Assembly: GCA_009829735.1 (NCBI GenBank)
Contig: CM020619.1
Span: forward strand, 10,592,375-10,656,374
Direction of reading: 5' to 3'
Source: Pyropia yezoensis
Taxonomy: Eukaryota > Rhodophyta > Bangiophyceae > Bangiales > Bangiaceae
Length of the DNA: 64,000 nucleotides
Shown: positions 27,775-37,906 of the stretch, in pieces
Numbering within the stretch: the first letter of the stretch is position 1
Layout of the letters: each line of letters begins with the position of its first letter
Position numbers and translations under genes: made by a program
The notes under the pieces: model-generated
What the model saw: the letters and a program-made list of their open reading frames with translations, nothing else
Told to the model about the DNA's origin: nothing
The model's database searches: none

Positions 27775-29958
27775 ATGTCTACCAAAGAGACGGGGAACGT
27801 TCAAGATGACGGATCGGCGTCGACGCCGACTCCGGAGGTGACTACGGGAACCGGGATCGGGAACCCGATCGACAACATTGAGATGCCAATGCTTTCCGGT
27901 GCCGGATCGACGTTTGGCACGGCTCGGACGGCAGGAGGCGGGGGCCCGCCTCAACTGTCATCGACCGACCTCACTCCGCCGCCTCCTTCACCAGGGGATT
28001 CCCTGATGGCATCATTGGCCCGCATCGAGGCCCTGTTTTCCGGACTCGACGCTCGTCAAGAGCGGACGGAGGACGCAATGGCAGTGTTGATGTCAACACG
28101 CCACACGACGGGACCCCGTCGTGTTCCTCCCACACCGGTACGGTTTGAACCGGCCGGACTACTTTCGGAGTCTACCGGGGTCGACCCCGGCGCATCAACT
28201 CCCGGACAGCCCCCGGACACAATGGGGTATGGATCCGACTCTTCGGCAGAGTTGGAACGGAGTCACACGGAGCGATACACTCGGAGCACCCGAAGCGGAC
28301 TCCGCGGACACGACCCGGCGGATACTTACGCCGGTGGAGAGTCGGTTATTGGGGGAGGGGGTACCCTCTCACAGTATCCCCACGACGAAGGAGGCCAGGC
28401 AACTCGGGTTCCCGAGGTGCCGACGCCTGAAGTACCATCTTCAGTGGTGGAAGCTATGACCGCGCAGGTAACTGCGAGCCTACTGAAGCGGATGGAATCC
28501 GATGAGTTTGCTCATCAACTGGCTAAGCGACTGGATATCCAGGACGCTGACACGGAGATCGTCAACGAGGTCTTCCGGTCGGTTCTTACTCCGGAACGTT
28601 ATCGTTTGGAGGACCGCTCTACCACCGTATCGGAATCGATGCGTAATACGTCGCATCGGGCGATCCGCTCTATGCAGACCCTTATGAAGGGAGTCCCTAT
28701 GTTCGGGGGGCCGAACGGACGCCCGTTGGCGGTCATCGGCTTCTTGACTAGCTTCAAGGCAGCCGCGGACAAGGCCCTCGTTAACGAGGGGCTGGCCCTG
28801 GAGATCCTCCCGTTCTTTGTTGATGAACGGGTGCGAGGCATCCTTCGCCAGGCATCCCCGATGCCGGGAATGAGGGTTGCGGCCACCCCCATGGATTACC
28901 GTGGGATTCTCAAGGAGCTGCTGAGCAGTTACCTCAGTGAGGACAAGTGCGAGGACCACTACCGGGCCCTGCGCACTGCCACCGCCCAGAGCTGGGAGGA
29001 TGAGGAGATGTTCGGACGTCGGATTCAAGAGCTCGACTACGAGCTGGGGAAGCTCCTCGGAGAAGGGGAGCTACGGGCCATCCTGTTCGCAGGAGTACCC
29101 AACTACGTGCGGATATCCGCACGGGGCGCCAACACGGCACGGACGAACCTCAGTCGACTGATGCATATGTGCAAGTCCCTGGGGGACACCTACCGGGTGC
29201 TTCACCCGGAGTGTGCCCTTGCCTCAAAGCCCAAGGGTGAGGGGAGCAAGCTCAATCTTACCCCGGTACCGAGGCAAGACAAGATGGAACGGAAGGCCGC
29301 ACCGGTCCTGGTGGCTACCGAGTACGCCCCCACGGGCGAGGAGGAACCACTGGTTGACCAGCAGGGCCACCTGCTGTTACCGGCTACGCCGGTGATCGAT
29401 GAGCAAGGTACGGTAGCGTACATCGCTCCGGTGGGGACCCAGTTCCAGGTCAGCGAGGGCACGGGACGTCGCGTCCCGTACGTACGGACTACGGGGTACT
29501 CCCCGGTGACGGGTAACCCTCACCAACCCTTTCCAACATGGGCGGTGCGCACGGAGGCACCTCCGCAGATTGCGGGCCGACCCAACCGGTTGGGGGAGTC
29601 CATGTTCCGGTTGACCCAAGGACCCAAGGCCTACCAGGGAGCAGGCACTCGGGCGCCCGAGGGAGGCAACCGCAGCTACGAGGCTACCCCGATGCGAACT
29701 CAAGGGGGGACCGGCACGTCCGGATGTATGTTGTGTGGGGATCCCCAGCACTGGGTGTCTTCCTGCCCACTCATCCCCGAGGAGTCTCGGAGGGCAGCGG
29801 CGCAACGCAAGGCATCCACCGGGGGGTATCCCGCCAGAGCACCCGGACCCGCACCGGGTAGGCAGCCAGCTCCAGGTGGAATACTAGCCGTCGAGGAGGC
29901 ACCTCCTCAGCCGGATGTCCCGGAGGACAGTACCCGGCCGAGCACGGGAAACGAGTAA
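27775..29958 (+). CDS. gag: Gag polyprotein of element A
   Basis: About 727 residues from the ATG at 27775. The N-terminal ~200 residues are Ser/Thr/Pro-rich. The central ~220-480 region is the capsid-like retrotransposon Gag domain (helical, with VIGFLTSFKAA and WEDEEMFGRRIQELDYEL). After a basic and Pro-rich linker, a zinc knuckle CMLCGDPQHWVSSC (CX2CX4HX4C) near residue ~645 would bind the RNA genome. The frame ends NE-stop just after a GGGAAAC heptamer, so most ribosomes make Gag and some continue into Pol. The leader from PBS to start is ~210 nt. Confidence 0.88.
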   Translation: MSTKETGNVQDDGSASTPTPEVTTGTGIGNPIDNIEMPMLSGAGSTFGTARTAGGGGPPQLSSTDLTPPPPSPGDSLMASLARIEALFSGLDARQERTEDAMAVLMSTRHTTGPRRVPPTPVRFEPAGLLSESTGVDPGASTPGQPPDTMGYGSDSSAELERSHTERYTRSTRSGLRGHDPADTYAGGESVIGGGGTLSQYPHDEGGQATRVPEVPTPEVPSSVVEAMTAQVTASLLKRMESDEFAHQLAKRLDIQDADTEIVNEVFRSVLTPERYRLEDRSTTVSESMRNTSHRAIRSMQTLMKGVPMFGGPNGRPLAVIGFLTSFKAAADKALVNEGLALEILPFFVDERVRGILRQASPMPGMRVAATPMDYRGILKELLSSYLSEDKCEDHYRALRTATAQSWEDEEMFGRRIQELDYELGKLLGEGELRAILFAGVPNYVRISARGANTARTNLSRLMHMCKSLGDTYRVLHPECALASKPKGEGSKLNLTPVPRQDKMERKAAPVLVATEYAPTGEEEPLVDQQGHLLLPATPVIDEQGTVAYIAPVGTQFQVSEGTGRRVPYVRTTGYSPVTGNPHQPFPTWAVRTEAPPQIAGRPNRLGESMFRLTQGPKAYQGAGTRAPEGGNRSYEATPMRTQGGTGTSGCMLCGDPQHWVSSCPLIPEESRRAAAQRKASTGGYPARAPGPAPGRQPAPGGILAVEEAPPQPDVPEDSTRPSTGNE
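29946..29952 (+). promoter_or_regulatory. -1 ribosomal frameshift heptamer GGGAAAC (element A)
   Basis: In the gag frame it reads G GGA AAC, the X XXY YYZ pattern, two codons before the gag TAA at 29956-29958. Pol is open in the -1 frame from 29862 onward and has no suitable ATG at its beginning. About 20 nt downstream CGGGGT can pair with ACCCCG around an inner GCTGGGG/CCCTAGC stem. That spacer is longer than usual. Confidence 0.75.
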
Positions 29959-32900
29959 GAGGAAGGACGACACGGGGTCGCTGGGGTAACCCTAGCAAGC
30001 CACCCCGGACTGCCGCGGGGAAAGCCTCACGGAGAGCGCGGTTGAGCCGACGCCGCATCAACCCCCGGGCACACCTTCCGGCCCCGACGACACGGCGTCA
30101 GGGGATTGATGACCAACCACCAAGGTTGGGAGGAGAGGACGGGAATCCCCGTCACATGGAACCAGACAAGGGCCCTGTTCAGGATGCCCGAGTTACACCG
30201 GATATTGGTGTGGGCCACGTGCTGTTCACCTTGGAGAACTTCAAGGTATCAGCCACACTGGGGGTTGACCCCCAGTCGACCCGATCGTACTACCCTGTAC
30301 TGGATACAGGGGCTGGACCCAACCTTATCCGGAAGGATACCCTCCCGGACAAGTGGCTTCCGCGAGTCAGAGTGACTCGAGGACCCACCATCAAGGACGC
30401 GAATGGTCGCCTCATTCGTACGACCGCAGCGATGTCGCTGCGGGTTACCATCGGGGAACTCACCACGGAAGTCGACTTCCTGGTGTGTGAGACCCTATCT
30501 GTGCCCTGCATACTGGGGTGCACCTTCATCAACGTTCACGTGGATGCAATCCGGCCAGGCCGGAGGACCGTCGAGCTTCAAGAAGCCGACGGGACGAAGC
30601 GAGGACATACGGCTATCGTCAGGGACCTGACGCTACAAGGGAGCCACGTTAACGTGGCTGAGGTGTACGCAAGCGTCGAGCCGAAGACACTTCGGTTGGC
30701 CAAGCGAACTCGCTTTGAGCCGTTGTCGGAGATAGTCCTCCCGGTTATCTGCGACCTCGCAGGCATCTGCAGAGTCCGGTCCAACCTGCGGACGTACAAG
30801 CGCCATGGGTTGACCATGGCCAACGGTCTCATAGGCCTCCCAGCAGGAGGGTCGTCCCTCCTGGTGATGGCGAACTATCGCCGTAAGGCAGTCACCCTCC
30901 CAAAGGGAACTATCCTCGGGATTGCCGAGCCCTACGAAGGAGATATCCTTACCCCTGACAAGGAAGGTCAAGTGGAACCACTTGAGGTGCTGGCGGCCGC
31001 CGAGACCACCGAGCGACAGCAACCCGATGACGGGAAGCCTAACCCATCGGCGGCTCCGGCGGACATGCCGCCAAAGGACCAAGAAGCACTGAAGGCCCTG
31101 GCCGAGGCTGACCTCGACCACCTTCCCCCTTCGGTAGCCGAAGGGGTACGACGGATGCTAAGAAAGCATGACGTCATGTGGACAGGCGGGGCCTTGGGTA
31201 CCATTGGGGCAACCCAACATCGTATAGACCTGGTACCAGGCGCACGACCCGCCCGGTCACAACCGCACCGAGCGGGACCTATGCAACGAGAGATCGTTGA
31301 TGGAGAAGTGAAGAGGATGAGCGAAGCGAAGGTGATACGACCTTCGATGTCGGAGTGGGGTGCCCCAGTCGTTATCGTACCGAAGAAGGATCAAACCCCT
31401 CGGTTTTGCATCGATTATCGACGCCTCAACTTGGTTACCAAGAAAGACTCATATCCTTTACCAAGGATGGATGAATGCATCGACTCCCTGGGGGAAGCTA
31501 CGGTGTTTACCACCATCGACTGCAATGCCGGATACTGGCAGATCCCAGTGGCGGACGAGGATATCCCCAAGACGGCGTTCGTCTATCACAGTGGCGTGTA
31601 CGAGTTCCTAAGGATGCCCTTCGGATTGTCCAACGCCCCCGCTACATTCCAGCGGGCTATCGACATTATACTGTCGGGGGTGAAGTGGCGTAACTGCCTA
31701 GTGTACCTCGATGACGTCATCGTCTTCTCGCGTAACATGGATGACCATGTGCAACATGTTGACGAGGTATTCACCCTCTTGAGGGACGCCGGGGTCACCC
31801 TGCGTCTGAAGAAGTGCGCCTTCTTCCAACAGACGGTCGAGTATCTGGGCCACCAGATAACCCCTGGTAAACTAGGGGTACTCAAAGCCAATACCCGGGC
31901 ACTCCGGGATGCCCGGTTCCCTAACACCCAGACGCAGCTCAAGAGCTTCCTGGGAATGTGCAACGTATACCGACGGTTCGTCAAGGACTTCGCTCGGATA
32001 GCTAAACCGTTAACGGTTCTTACGAGCAGTACCTTGCCCAAGGTACTCCAACCCCCTTCGCCTAGCGAAGAGGAGGCAATCGAGTCGCTGAAGCGAGCCC
32101 TACTATCTCCGCCCGTCCTTGCGTTACCGCACAGACGGGGTACCTTCGTCATCGATGTCGATGCGTGCGACACCCAAGTGGGATGCACCCTGCTACAGGG
32201 AGAGACGTTGATCAGTTCCGATAACGTTATCCCGGACCTACGTCCGGTAGGGTACTTCAGCCGGACACTCAACCCGGCTGAGCGTAACTATAGTGCCACC
32301 GAGCGGGAGTGCCTCGGGGTTATATGGGCAGTGCAACTGCTCCGTCCATACCTGGAGGGCTCCAGGTTCATCGTGAGGTCCGACCACGAACCCCTACGAT
32401 GGCTCCTCAACCTTGGTGACAAGGATTCCGATAGCCATGGGAGGCTAGCCCGATGGAGGCTGAAGATGGCCGAGCATGACTACCGCACCGTGTATAAAGC
32501 TGGGTCAACCCACCACCTCGGAGACGCGTTGTCGCGACTCGATACACCAAGCGGGGATACCCGACAAGTGGACGAGGACATCCCGGTGGTCCCGGTGTGC
32601 ATGGTGGGTAACGCTACCCAAGGTATGGTTGACCATACCATGGCACACCGAGCATGCCCACTGACCCTCGCGGACTTCCGCGAGGCACAAGCCAATGACG
32701 ACGACTGTAGACGCCATCGCGCTAACCTCCTGGCCGGCACGGCCGGCATCTTCTCCGAGAATGAAGACGGACTCATATACCGGCGGGCACCCGCCGATGG
32801 ACGACATCAAGTCGTGGTTCCCGTGTCCTTACGGAAAGCCGTCATGGAACGAGAACACGAGAACCCTACAGCCGGACACCCGGGGGGTTCACGTATGTTC

Positions 32901-34133
32901 GCAGCAATGCGAAGGTTCTTCTACTGGCCAGCAATGGCCGTCGACGTGGTCGACCACGTAAGGGGATGCCACCCGTGCGCACGGAATCGCATGAGTCTGC
33001 ATAGGCGGGCATCCGCTATGAAACTGTTCCCCCCGGATGGACCCAACGAGCAAGTCGCTATCGACATACTCGGACCGCTTCCGGTAACGGAAGAAGGGAA
33101 CAGGTACATCCTGGGCATGTCGGACCGCTTTACTAAGCTGTCACGGGCAGTAGCAATCCCGGACGATGCGGCCTACACCATCATGAACGCAGTGGTTGAC
33201 CACTGGATCAGTGCTTGCGGAGTAATGAAGCAACTCCTCTCCGATAACGGAGCAAACCTTACGTCAGCATTCTGCACTAAGGTCCTGGGCATGTTCGGTA
33301 TCGAACCACGTCGGGCATCCGACTACCACCCGCAAACCAACGGGCAAGTGGAGCGGTTTAACCGCACCATCGTTAAGATGCTACAGTGCTACGTGGCCGA
33401 GCACAAGAACACTTGGGACAGGCTTCTGTCCGTACTCACCCTGGCATACAATGCCAGGCCACATCGGAGCACAAACATCGCCCCACTGGAGTGGGTCATG
33501 CCACTAGGCGTCCGTAACCTGACGCTGCCACCCGGCAGGTGCACCCGGTATGATACACCGAAGGGCCGACCGGCCGAACGCATCCACCTAGCTTGGTTGG
33601 CCAAGCTATCGTGGATGATTCCTAAGCTCAAGGGTTCCCTTGACCGTACACAACTTCGATACAAGAAGAACTTTGACGCCCGGTTACGGGTGCGCAACGC
33701 AACCCTGGTAACAGGTGACTGGGTCTACATCAGACACCAGAAGTTCCGAGGGAACAAGCTTATGCAACCGGTCAAGGGACCGTACCAGATCTTACACAGA
33801 GATGATCACTCTGTCATACTGCACTGCGATACGGAGATACAACGCATCAACCTCAACGATGTGACACCTGCTCCGAAGCCGGAACAGCCTCAGCCGGTAC
33901 CGGCTGGGTTGCTACATGAAGCTCTTACAACCCACCGGCCAGATGACCCGGTGGGACCGGATGGGATTCCATACCAAGTAGAGAGCGTGGTCGGACACAC
34001 CGACCCGGACCTACCAGGACCCTGGTACGTCAAGGTTATGTGGGTCGGATACGACTCACCCACCTGGGAACAGGCGGCGAATATACCCCGCCAACTCCTC
34101 ACGCCTTACATGAGGCGACGACGCCTACTGTAA
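29952..34133 (+). CDS. pol: Pol polyprotein of element A (PR, RT, RNase H, IN, chromodomain)
   Basis: About 1,393 residues after the frameshift. In order: an aspartic protease with VLDTGAGPNLI (~116); reverse transcriptase with RFCIDYRRLN (~485), FGLSNAPATFQ and the catalytic YLDD (~583); RNase H with VIDVDACDTQVGC (~730), TERECLGVIW and RSDHEPLRWLL; integrase with a zinc-binding HPGG...CHPCARNR region (~970-1010), and a core with AIDILGPLP, LLSDNGANL and HPQTNGQVERFN giving the D, D, E triad. The C-terminal ~50 residues (WYVKVMWVGYDSPTWEQAANI) form a chromodomain, which in chromoviruses steers integration to marked chromatin. No stop or shift interrupts it. Confidence 0.93.
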   Translation, partial: RVRGRTTRGRWGNPSKPPRTAAGKASRRARLSRRRINPRAHLPAPTTRRQGIDDQPPRLGGEDGNPRHMEPDKGPVQDARVTPDIGVGHVLFTLENFKVSATLGVDPQSTRSYYPVLDTGAGPNLIRKDTLPDKWLPRVRVTRGPTIKDANGRLIRTTAAMSLRVTIGELTTEVDFLVCETLSVPCILGCTFINVHVDAIRPGRRTVELQEADGTKRGHTAIVRDLTLQGSHVNVAEVYASVEPKTLRLAKRTRFEPLSEIVLPVICDLAGICRVRSNLRTYKRHGLTMANGLIGLPAGGSSLLVMANYRRKAVTLPKGTILGIAEPYEGDILTPDKEGQVEPLEVLAAAETTERQQPDDGKPNPSAAPADMPPKDQEALKALAEADLDHLPPSVAEGVRRMLRKHDVMWTGGALGTIGATQHRIDLVPGARPARSQPHRAGPMQREIVDGEVKRMSEAKVIRPSMSEWGAPVVIVPKKDQTPRFCIDYRRLNLVTKKDSYPLPRMDECIDSLGEATVFTTIDCNAGYWQIPVADEDIPKTAFVYHSGVYEFLRMPFGLSNAPATFQRAIDIILSGVKWRNCLVYLDDVIVFSRNMDDHVQHVDEVFTLLRDAGVTLRLKKCAFFQQTVEYLGHQITPGKLGVLKANTRALRDARFPNTQTQLKSFLGMCNVYRRFVKDFARIAKPLTVLTSSTLPKVLQPPSPSEEEAIESLKRALLSPPVLALPHRRGTFVIDVDACDTQVGCTLLQGETLISSDNVIPDLRPVGYFSRTLNPAERNYSATERECLGVIWAVQLLRPYLEGSRFIVRSDHEPLRWLLNLGDKDSDSHGRLARWRLKMAEHDYRTVYKAGSTHHLGDALSRLDTPSGDTRQVDEDIPVVPVCMVGNATQGMVDHTMAHRACPLTLADFREAQANDDDCRRHRANLLAGTAGIFSENEDGLIYRRAPADGRHQVVVPVSLRKAVMEREHENPTAGHPGGSRMFAAMRRFFYWPAMAVDVVDHVRGCHPCARNRMSLHRRASAMKLFPPDGPNEQVAIDILGPLPVTEEGNRYILGMSDRFTKLSRAVAIPDDAAYTIMNAVVDHWISACGVMKQLLSDNGANLTSAFCTKVLGMFGIEPRRASDYHPQTNGQVERFNRTIVKMLQCYVAEHKNTWDRLLSVLTLAYNARPHRSTNIAPLEWVMPLGVRNLTLPPGRCTRYDTPKGRPAERIHLAWLAKLSWMIPKLKGSLDRTQLRYKKNFDARLRVRNATLVTGDWVYIRHQKFRGNKLMQPVKGPYQILHRDDHSVILHCDTEIQRINLNDVTPAPKPEQPQPVPAGLLHEALTTHRPDDPVGPDGIPYQVESVVGHTDPDLPGPWYVKVMWVGYDSPTWEQAANIPRQLLTPYMRRRRLL

Positions 34134-34583
34134 CAACCCAACCGACACCGACTTCGGCTGTTGGGGGGTGAGGCTTATACCTACTGAGTAGGGTGTCACA
34201 TGGACTCGGCAAGACTTAGGTTCATTAAGTTGGAGCGGACTTAGGCAAACTAAGTAAGCTACTGACTTCTACAAGTTTACTTGAAGGAGATGACTAACTC
34301 CGATAATCTCAAAGTAACCTAAGGCTTACACCAAGGTAAACCTTCAGCCAGGAGGCAAGTGACGAACCAAGAAGGTTGACCTTCATCAGTATTAACCAAC
34401 CAGGATGGGTTGGGGGAGGCGGAAAAGAACCGAGGCAAGCCACGACTAAGTCAAACGGGGTACTCCCCAATGGCAGGCATTGGTATCATGCAAACGCCCC
34501 AGCGGGGGATGAGTTCATACTCACTACTACCCGGCTACCATAAGGGTTACCGGGGCCCTCTCCCTCACAAACAATAGCACTCC
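34134..34583. other. 450-bp spacer between convergent pol and the antisense ORF
   Basis: This is the least GC-rich part of element A and lacks coding frames. The two genes run towards each other into it, so it probably holds both 3' ends. Several short inverted repeats occur, for example TTACCTTGG/CCAAGGTAA-like segments near 34335. Confidence 0.45.
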
Positions 34584-36953
34584 TCAGTGGGTAGACCCAC
34601 TGCCCGAGGGAGGCCACTCACGCGTAAGCGCGTATACCTCCGTGCTCCACCGGTCGGCAATCTCACGACGGTCAATCACCCGAGTTACCTCGGTGCATAG
34701 CTGGACGAGGGTGCTGCGGCCAGCCTCCACGTCCTCCAGAGCTGTCTGGAGGCGGTCAAGCACACCACCGAAGCAACGCGCTGACCCAACCAGCGCAGCA
34801 CCTGGGGGGATATCCCCCCAGCTAAGAGAGAGACCCTCCCGCATTGCGCGGGCAACAAGGGCGTCAACGCCCTCATACCAGAGACGGGGACCCCCTTCAT
34901 GCATGACAGGGGCGGGAGGTGACACTGGCGCAGCCAGAGGAGTCATAGGAGCCGACACGGCCACCACCGGAGCCGGTGGCGCCTGATATGAGGCCCGGTA
35001 GGACCCCACCGAAGGGGCTCCACCGTAACCCCGGCGGGGCTCCGCCCGACGACGGGACACCTCACGCTCCCCACCCGCAGAGCCCCACTCTCGGGGACGA
35101 CGACCAACCGCCGCCGGTATCCGGTTACCGAACCACGGGGCAAGGGCCTGAAGAGGGTCATGGATAACCATGGGAATACCCAGGTCAGCAACAGCCTCGG
35201 TGGACGCCAACCCATGGCAATTGGGCTCACCCGGCTGAGTACGCCGGATACGCAACGAGTGAAGAGGCAAGGGGGAAGCCCCAGCCTGCGGGTCCCGGTA
35301 CGGGGGAAGGGCCAACACCCCAGCCCAGTTCACGGCATCGTGAACAGCCAGCAGGGCCTCGAACTCCCGGGCCAACCCGGTCTTGGCGGCTATCAGGTCC
35401 ACGCCCAACTGCGCGATGTGCCGACGGACACATGTCGGAAGATGAAACAGGCGCCCCTGCCGGCGGACGGACAGCAAGAAGGAGGAAGCCTGCCCGAGGG
35501 TAACCTCAAGGGTGAAGGTACCCTGCAACGGGTGGACCGGCCGGGAGGCCAACACACTCCCGAAGTATCGGAGACAGGAGCCGGTGTCAAACCGGAAAGC
35601 AGGGGCGGGTTCCCACCCCTCCTGCCACAGAGGCGGGCGCACAGGAGTGTATACCGGCGCACGACCGTTGCCGGTCTGCAACGCACACGTTATATCGGTG
35701 CGGAACGCATCCGCCATGACACCATGGTTACGTCGCCAGCTCGACGCCGACTTCAAACCCGACATAGGCGGGTAGGGAGCCGTCAACGACAGATACGGGG
35801 ATACCCCCGGGTAATAATCAAAGTCGGGATACCGACCGGTATCGCCCACCGTCTCCCCAAACGCAACCGGCTCCGCCGCCGCCGCAATCCCCCGAGCACT
35901 AGCCGGGTAGTCAACCTCCCGCGGCAACGCGGGAGCAATCAGGTCGCATACCCCGAAGGCGGGGTCGAGGTAGACCTCACCCCGTCCCACCCGGGTGCGC
36001 CAGAGCTGCGCATGCCGGTCGTCCGGCTGACTCAGGATCCAATGGTGTTCCACACGCACCGCGTTCGGCTGGTTGACCAGCCGCACCAACTCCCGCTCCC
36101 AACTCGGGTCCACCCTGACGCGGCGGGAAGTCCCTCCAGAGAGACGCGATTGGTGGAAGTCCACCCTCATCCGCCCAGCGGACTCCATTGACTCTTGCAC
36201 AGTCATGCCTCGAACCCGAGCCACCAAGTCGGACATCGACATGGCGGGTTGACCCGCCGCCACGGCGACGCCGCCACCCAACGGGGCAACTCGGGCAGGA
36301 CCAGGAGGAGTCGGGGGCGCCGGGGGATGCCCCACCGGCAGATGGGCCGGCGCCGAAGGTGCACGAGGCCGAGGAGGAAGAAGAAGGGCGGGCGCCCGCC
36401 CGGAGTAGCTCCCGGAGTCCACTGCCATCGGGGTAGAAGACTCTTGACCATCACGCGTCCGCGGCACCGCGGGCAGAGCATCGCCGCCACCCGGGCCCGA
36501 CGAGGGTACCACGGGGGCAGCACGGGTAGACCCGCTACCCGCCGCAGCGGACACACCAACCGGGCGGGCACCCGCGCCGTCTTGACCCGCCGTACCGGCC
36601 GGGGTGCCGCCACTACCATCCGCCACGCCGGCGACACCGTCTTGAGGTAGATCCGCGCCGGCACCGGCGACAGAAGCCATCCGGGCCGCCGGAGGAGTAG
36701 CGGTAGAGGCCACCGCTGCACGCGGTTGTCCGCCACCCGACGGAGCCGTCGAGCCGCTACACACGAACGACAACCCGCCCGGCGCGCCTTCCGGGGCCAC
36801 ACGAACGGTCACCCGGTCGTCCTCGTCCTCCGACGAGCTCGCTAAGAAGCACTCGGCGGCGGTGGCAGAGACGGGAACGTCGTCCACCATCACCTCTTCC
36901 TCCTCCTCAAGCAGGAGGTCGTCCTCGCCCCCGGGTACCTGGGGGTCCGACAT
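34584..36953 (-). CDS. Antisense accessory protein of element A (aORF)
   Basis: This is a 789-residue frame on the strand opposite to gag-pol, from a true ATG at 36953 to a stop 450 bp from the end of pol. Residues 1-60 are acidic (EDDLLLEEEEEVMVDD and SSSEDEDD) and ~60-250 are Pro/Ala/Gly-rich. Residues ~255-560 look folded. The segment ~460-545 (LRYFGSVLASRP, SFLLSVRRQGRLFHLP) aligns with the antisense proteins of elements B and C. After another Pro-rich stretch the C-terminal ~90 residues are helical and include IADRWSTEV. It is not Gag, Pol or an obvious Env: there is no signal peptide, fusion segment or membrane anchor. Antisense ORFs in this position are known in some plant Tat-lineage Ty3/Gypsy elements; homology to those is untested. 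Its promoter should lie in 36954-37543 or the 3' LTR. Confidence 0.72.
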   Translation of the reverse strand: MSDPQVPGGEDDLLLEEEEEVMVDDVPVSATAAECFLASSSEDEDDRVTVRVAPEGAPGGLSFVCSGSTAPSGGGQPRAAVASTATPPAARMASVAGAGADLPQDGVAGVADGSGGTPAGTAGQDGAGARPVGVSAAAGSGSTRAAPVVPSSGPGGGDALPAVPRTRDGQESSTPMAVDSGSYSGRAPALLLPPRPRAPSAPAHLPVGHPPAPPTPPGPARVAPLGGGVAVAAGQPAMSMSDLVARVRGMTVQESMESAGRMRVDFHQSRLSGGTSRRVRVDPSWERELVRLVNQPNAVRVEHHWILSQPDDRHAQLWRTRVGRGEVYLDPAFGVCDLIAPALPREVDYPASARGIAAAAEPVAFGETVGDTGRYPDFDYYPGVSPYLSLTAPYPPMSGLKSASSWRRNHGVMADAFRTDITCALQTGNGRAPVYTPVRPPLWQEGWEPAPAFRFDTGSCLRYFGSVLASRPVHPLQGTFTLEVTLGQASSFLLSVRRQGRLFHLPTCVRRHIAQLGVDLIAAKTGLAREFEALLAVHDAVNWAGVLALPPYRDPQAGASPLPLHSLRIRRTQPGEPNCHGLASTEAVADLGIPMVIHDPLQALAPWFGNRIPAAVGRRPREWGSAGGEREVSRRRAEPRRGYGGAPSVGSYRASYQAPPAPVVAVSAPMTPLAAPVSPPAPVMHEGGPRLWYEGVDALVARAMREGLSLSWGDIPPGAALVGSARCFGGVLDRLQTALEDVEAGRSTLVQLCTEVTRVIDRREIADRWSTEVYALTREWPPSGSGSTH

Positions 36954-37531
36954 GGTGAAACCAGGGTAGCAGGGGCGGCCCGTCAGACAAGCCGTCGACG
37001 GCTACGACCCGGTACGGTGGGACAACCGGGACGAGCCAGGGAAGCGCGGGCACCCGCGCTTATGACCACAACCGGCCACGAAAAGCGCCGCAGGCACGCG
37101 GGTCGACCCGCGCTCCACGAGGCTACGAACGCGCTCCACCCAGGCACCTGGGCGGGCCGGGGCCACACCCCCGCACGGGGCAACCAAGAGGGGTTCACCC
37201 GGAAACCGCCCCCGCGAAAAGCGGGAGCGGCCGCCCCCATTCACTCGGTAACACGAGAGGGGCTCCCCTGCCACCAGACACCTGGTGGCGGATCCGCTTG
37301 CACCACCCCTCGGAAAGGGGGGTCGTGAACAGAAACCCGCATCGGGAAATTAACGGTCCGGAAAACGGATCGTGTGTGTACCACACAAAGGGGGGCACCC
37401 CCCTCAGACAACCTCGAAAAGGGGTGTCTGTCGCGACAGGGCGCAAAGCCCCACCCGACTGGTAAACGGTCACGCGACCCACTTACATTCGGTAACCCGA
37501 ATGCAACTCGACCCGAGGACGGGCCGAATCT
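36954..37531. other. Leader of the antisense ORF in element A
   Basis: This is a 580-bp non-coding region between the antisense start codon and the PPT. It is GC-rich with short direct repeats (CGCGCTCCACxxxGGC-like near 37115 and 37130). I see no clear TATA box. Confidence 0.35.
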
Positions 37532-37543
37532 AAGGGGGGGATA
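37532..37543 (+). promoter_or_regulatory. Polypurine tract of element A
   Basis: AAGGGGGGGATA directly precedes the 3' LTR. It is the expected primer for plus-strand DNA synthesis. Confidence 0.7.
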
Positions 37544-37906
37544 TGTAGCAACATGGTCGGCCGTATTGTGACCCTTATATTAGGGGGACTACTTCTAATC
37601 CTTGGCTTTCAATTTGAGAGTCCGTACTGGTCACGGTATCTATAAGTTACGTATGACCAGAGGGACTTGCATCTTGGGGTGGAGGGTAGTTAGTAGTGTC
37701 TCCGAGGGTTTATAACGTGGGGGCCGGCGGCGAATCCACCGCCGGCCAAGGCAGAACAACAAACCTCTCCCATTTGGGCTCCCATCTTGGTCCCGTGGCT
37801 TGCGCTCCAAGGACAGCAACCTTGGCCTCCCGGTGACGTTGGTGCCGATCCCCCTTGGTGAGTGTTCCCTGAGAGTGGACGTGCGACGGATTCCTATTGT
37901 GCTACA
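37544..37906 (+). repeat. 3' LTR of element A
   Basis: 363 bp with the same termini as the 5' LTR and seven substitutions. The 9-bp hairpin is intact at 37722-37747. Confidence 0.93.

Larger units (their letters stand above)
27187..37906 (+). mobile_element. Ty3/Gypsy chromovirus-type LTR retrotransposon A (complete, 10.7 kb)
   Basis: The order is 5' LTR, PBS, gag, -1 frameshift site, pol (PR-RT-RH-IN-chromodomain), antisense ORF, PPT, 3' LTR. Both LTRs are 363 bp, begin TGTAGC and end GCTACA. They differ at 7 positions by direct comparison (~1.9%), indicating a young insertion. The target-site duplication is CGGGC on the left and CGAGC on the right. The uninterrupted repeat copies at ~38243-38270 and ~38615-38640 show the pre-insertion site and suggest that the right copy has mutated. 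All coding frames are open, so the element may be functional. Confidence 0.93.

Noticed and set aside
30042-30044. A pol start codon at TTG in element A
   Set aside because: The pol frame is open upstream to 29862, and a canonical -1 frameshift heptamer explains its expression. There is no ATG at this place.
34584-36953. The antisense ORF of element A as an envelope gene
   Set aside because: It is on the opposite strand and has no signal peptide, transmembrane segment or fusion-peptide-like stretch.
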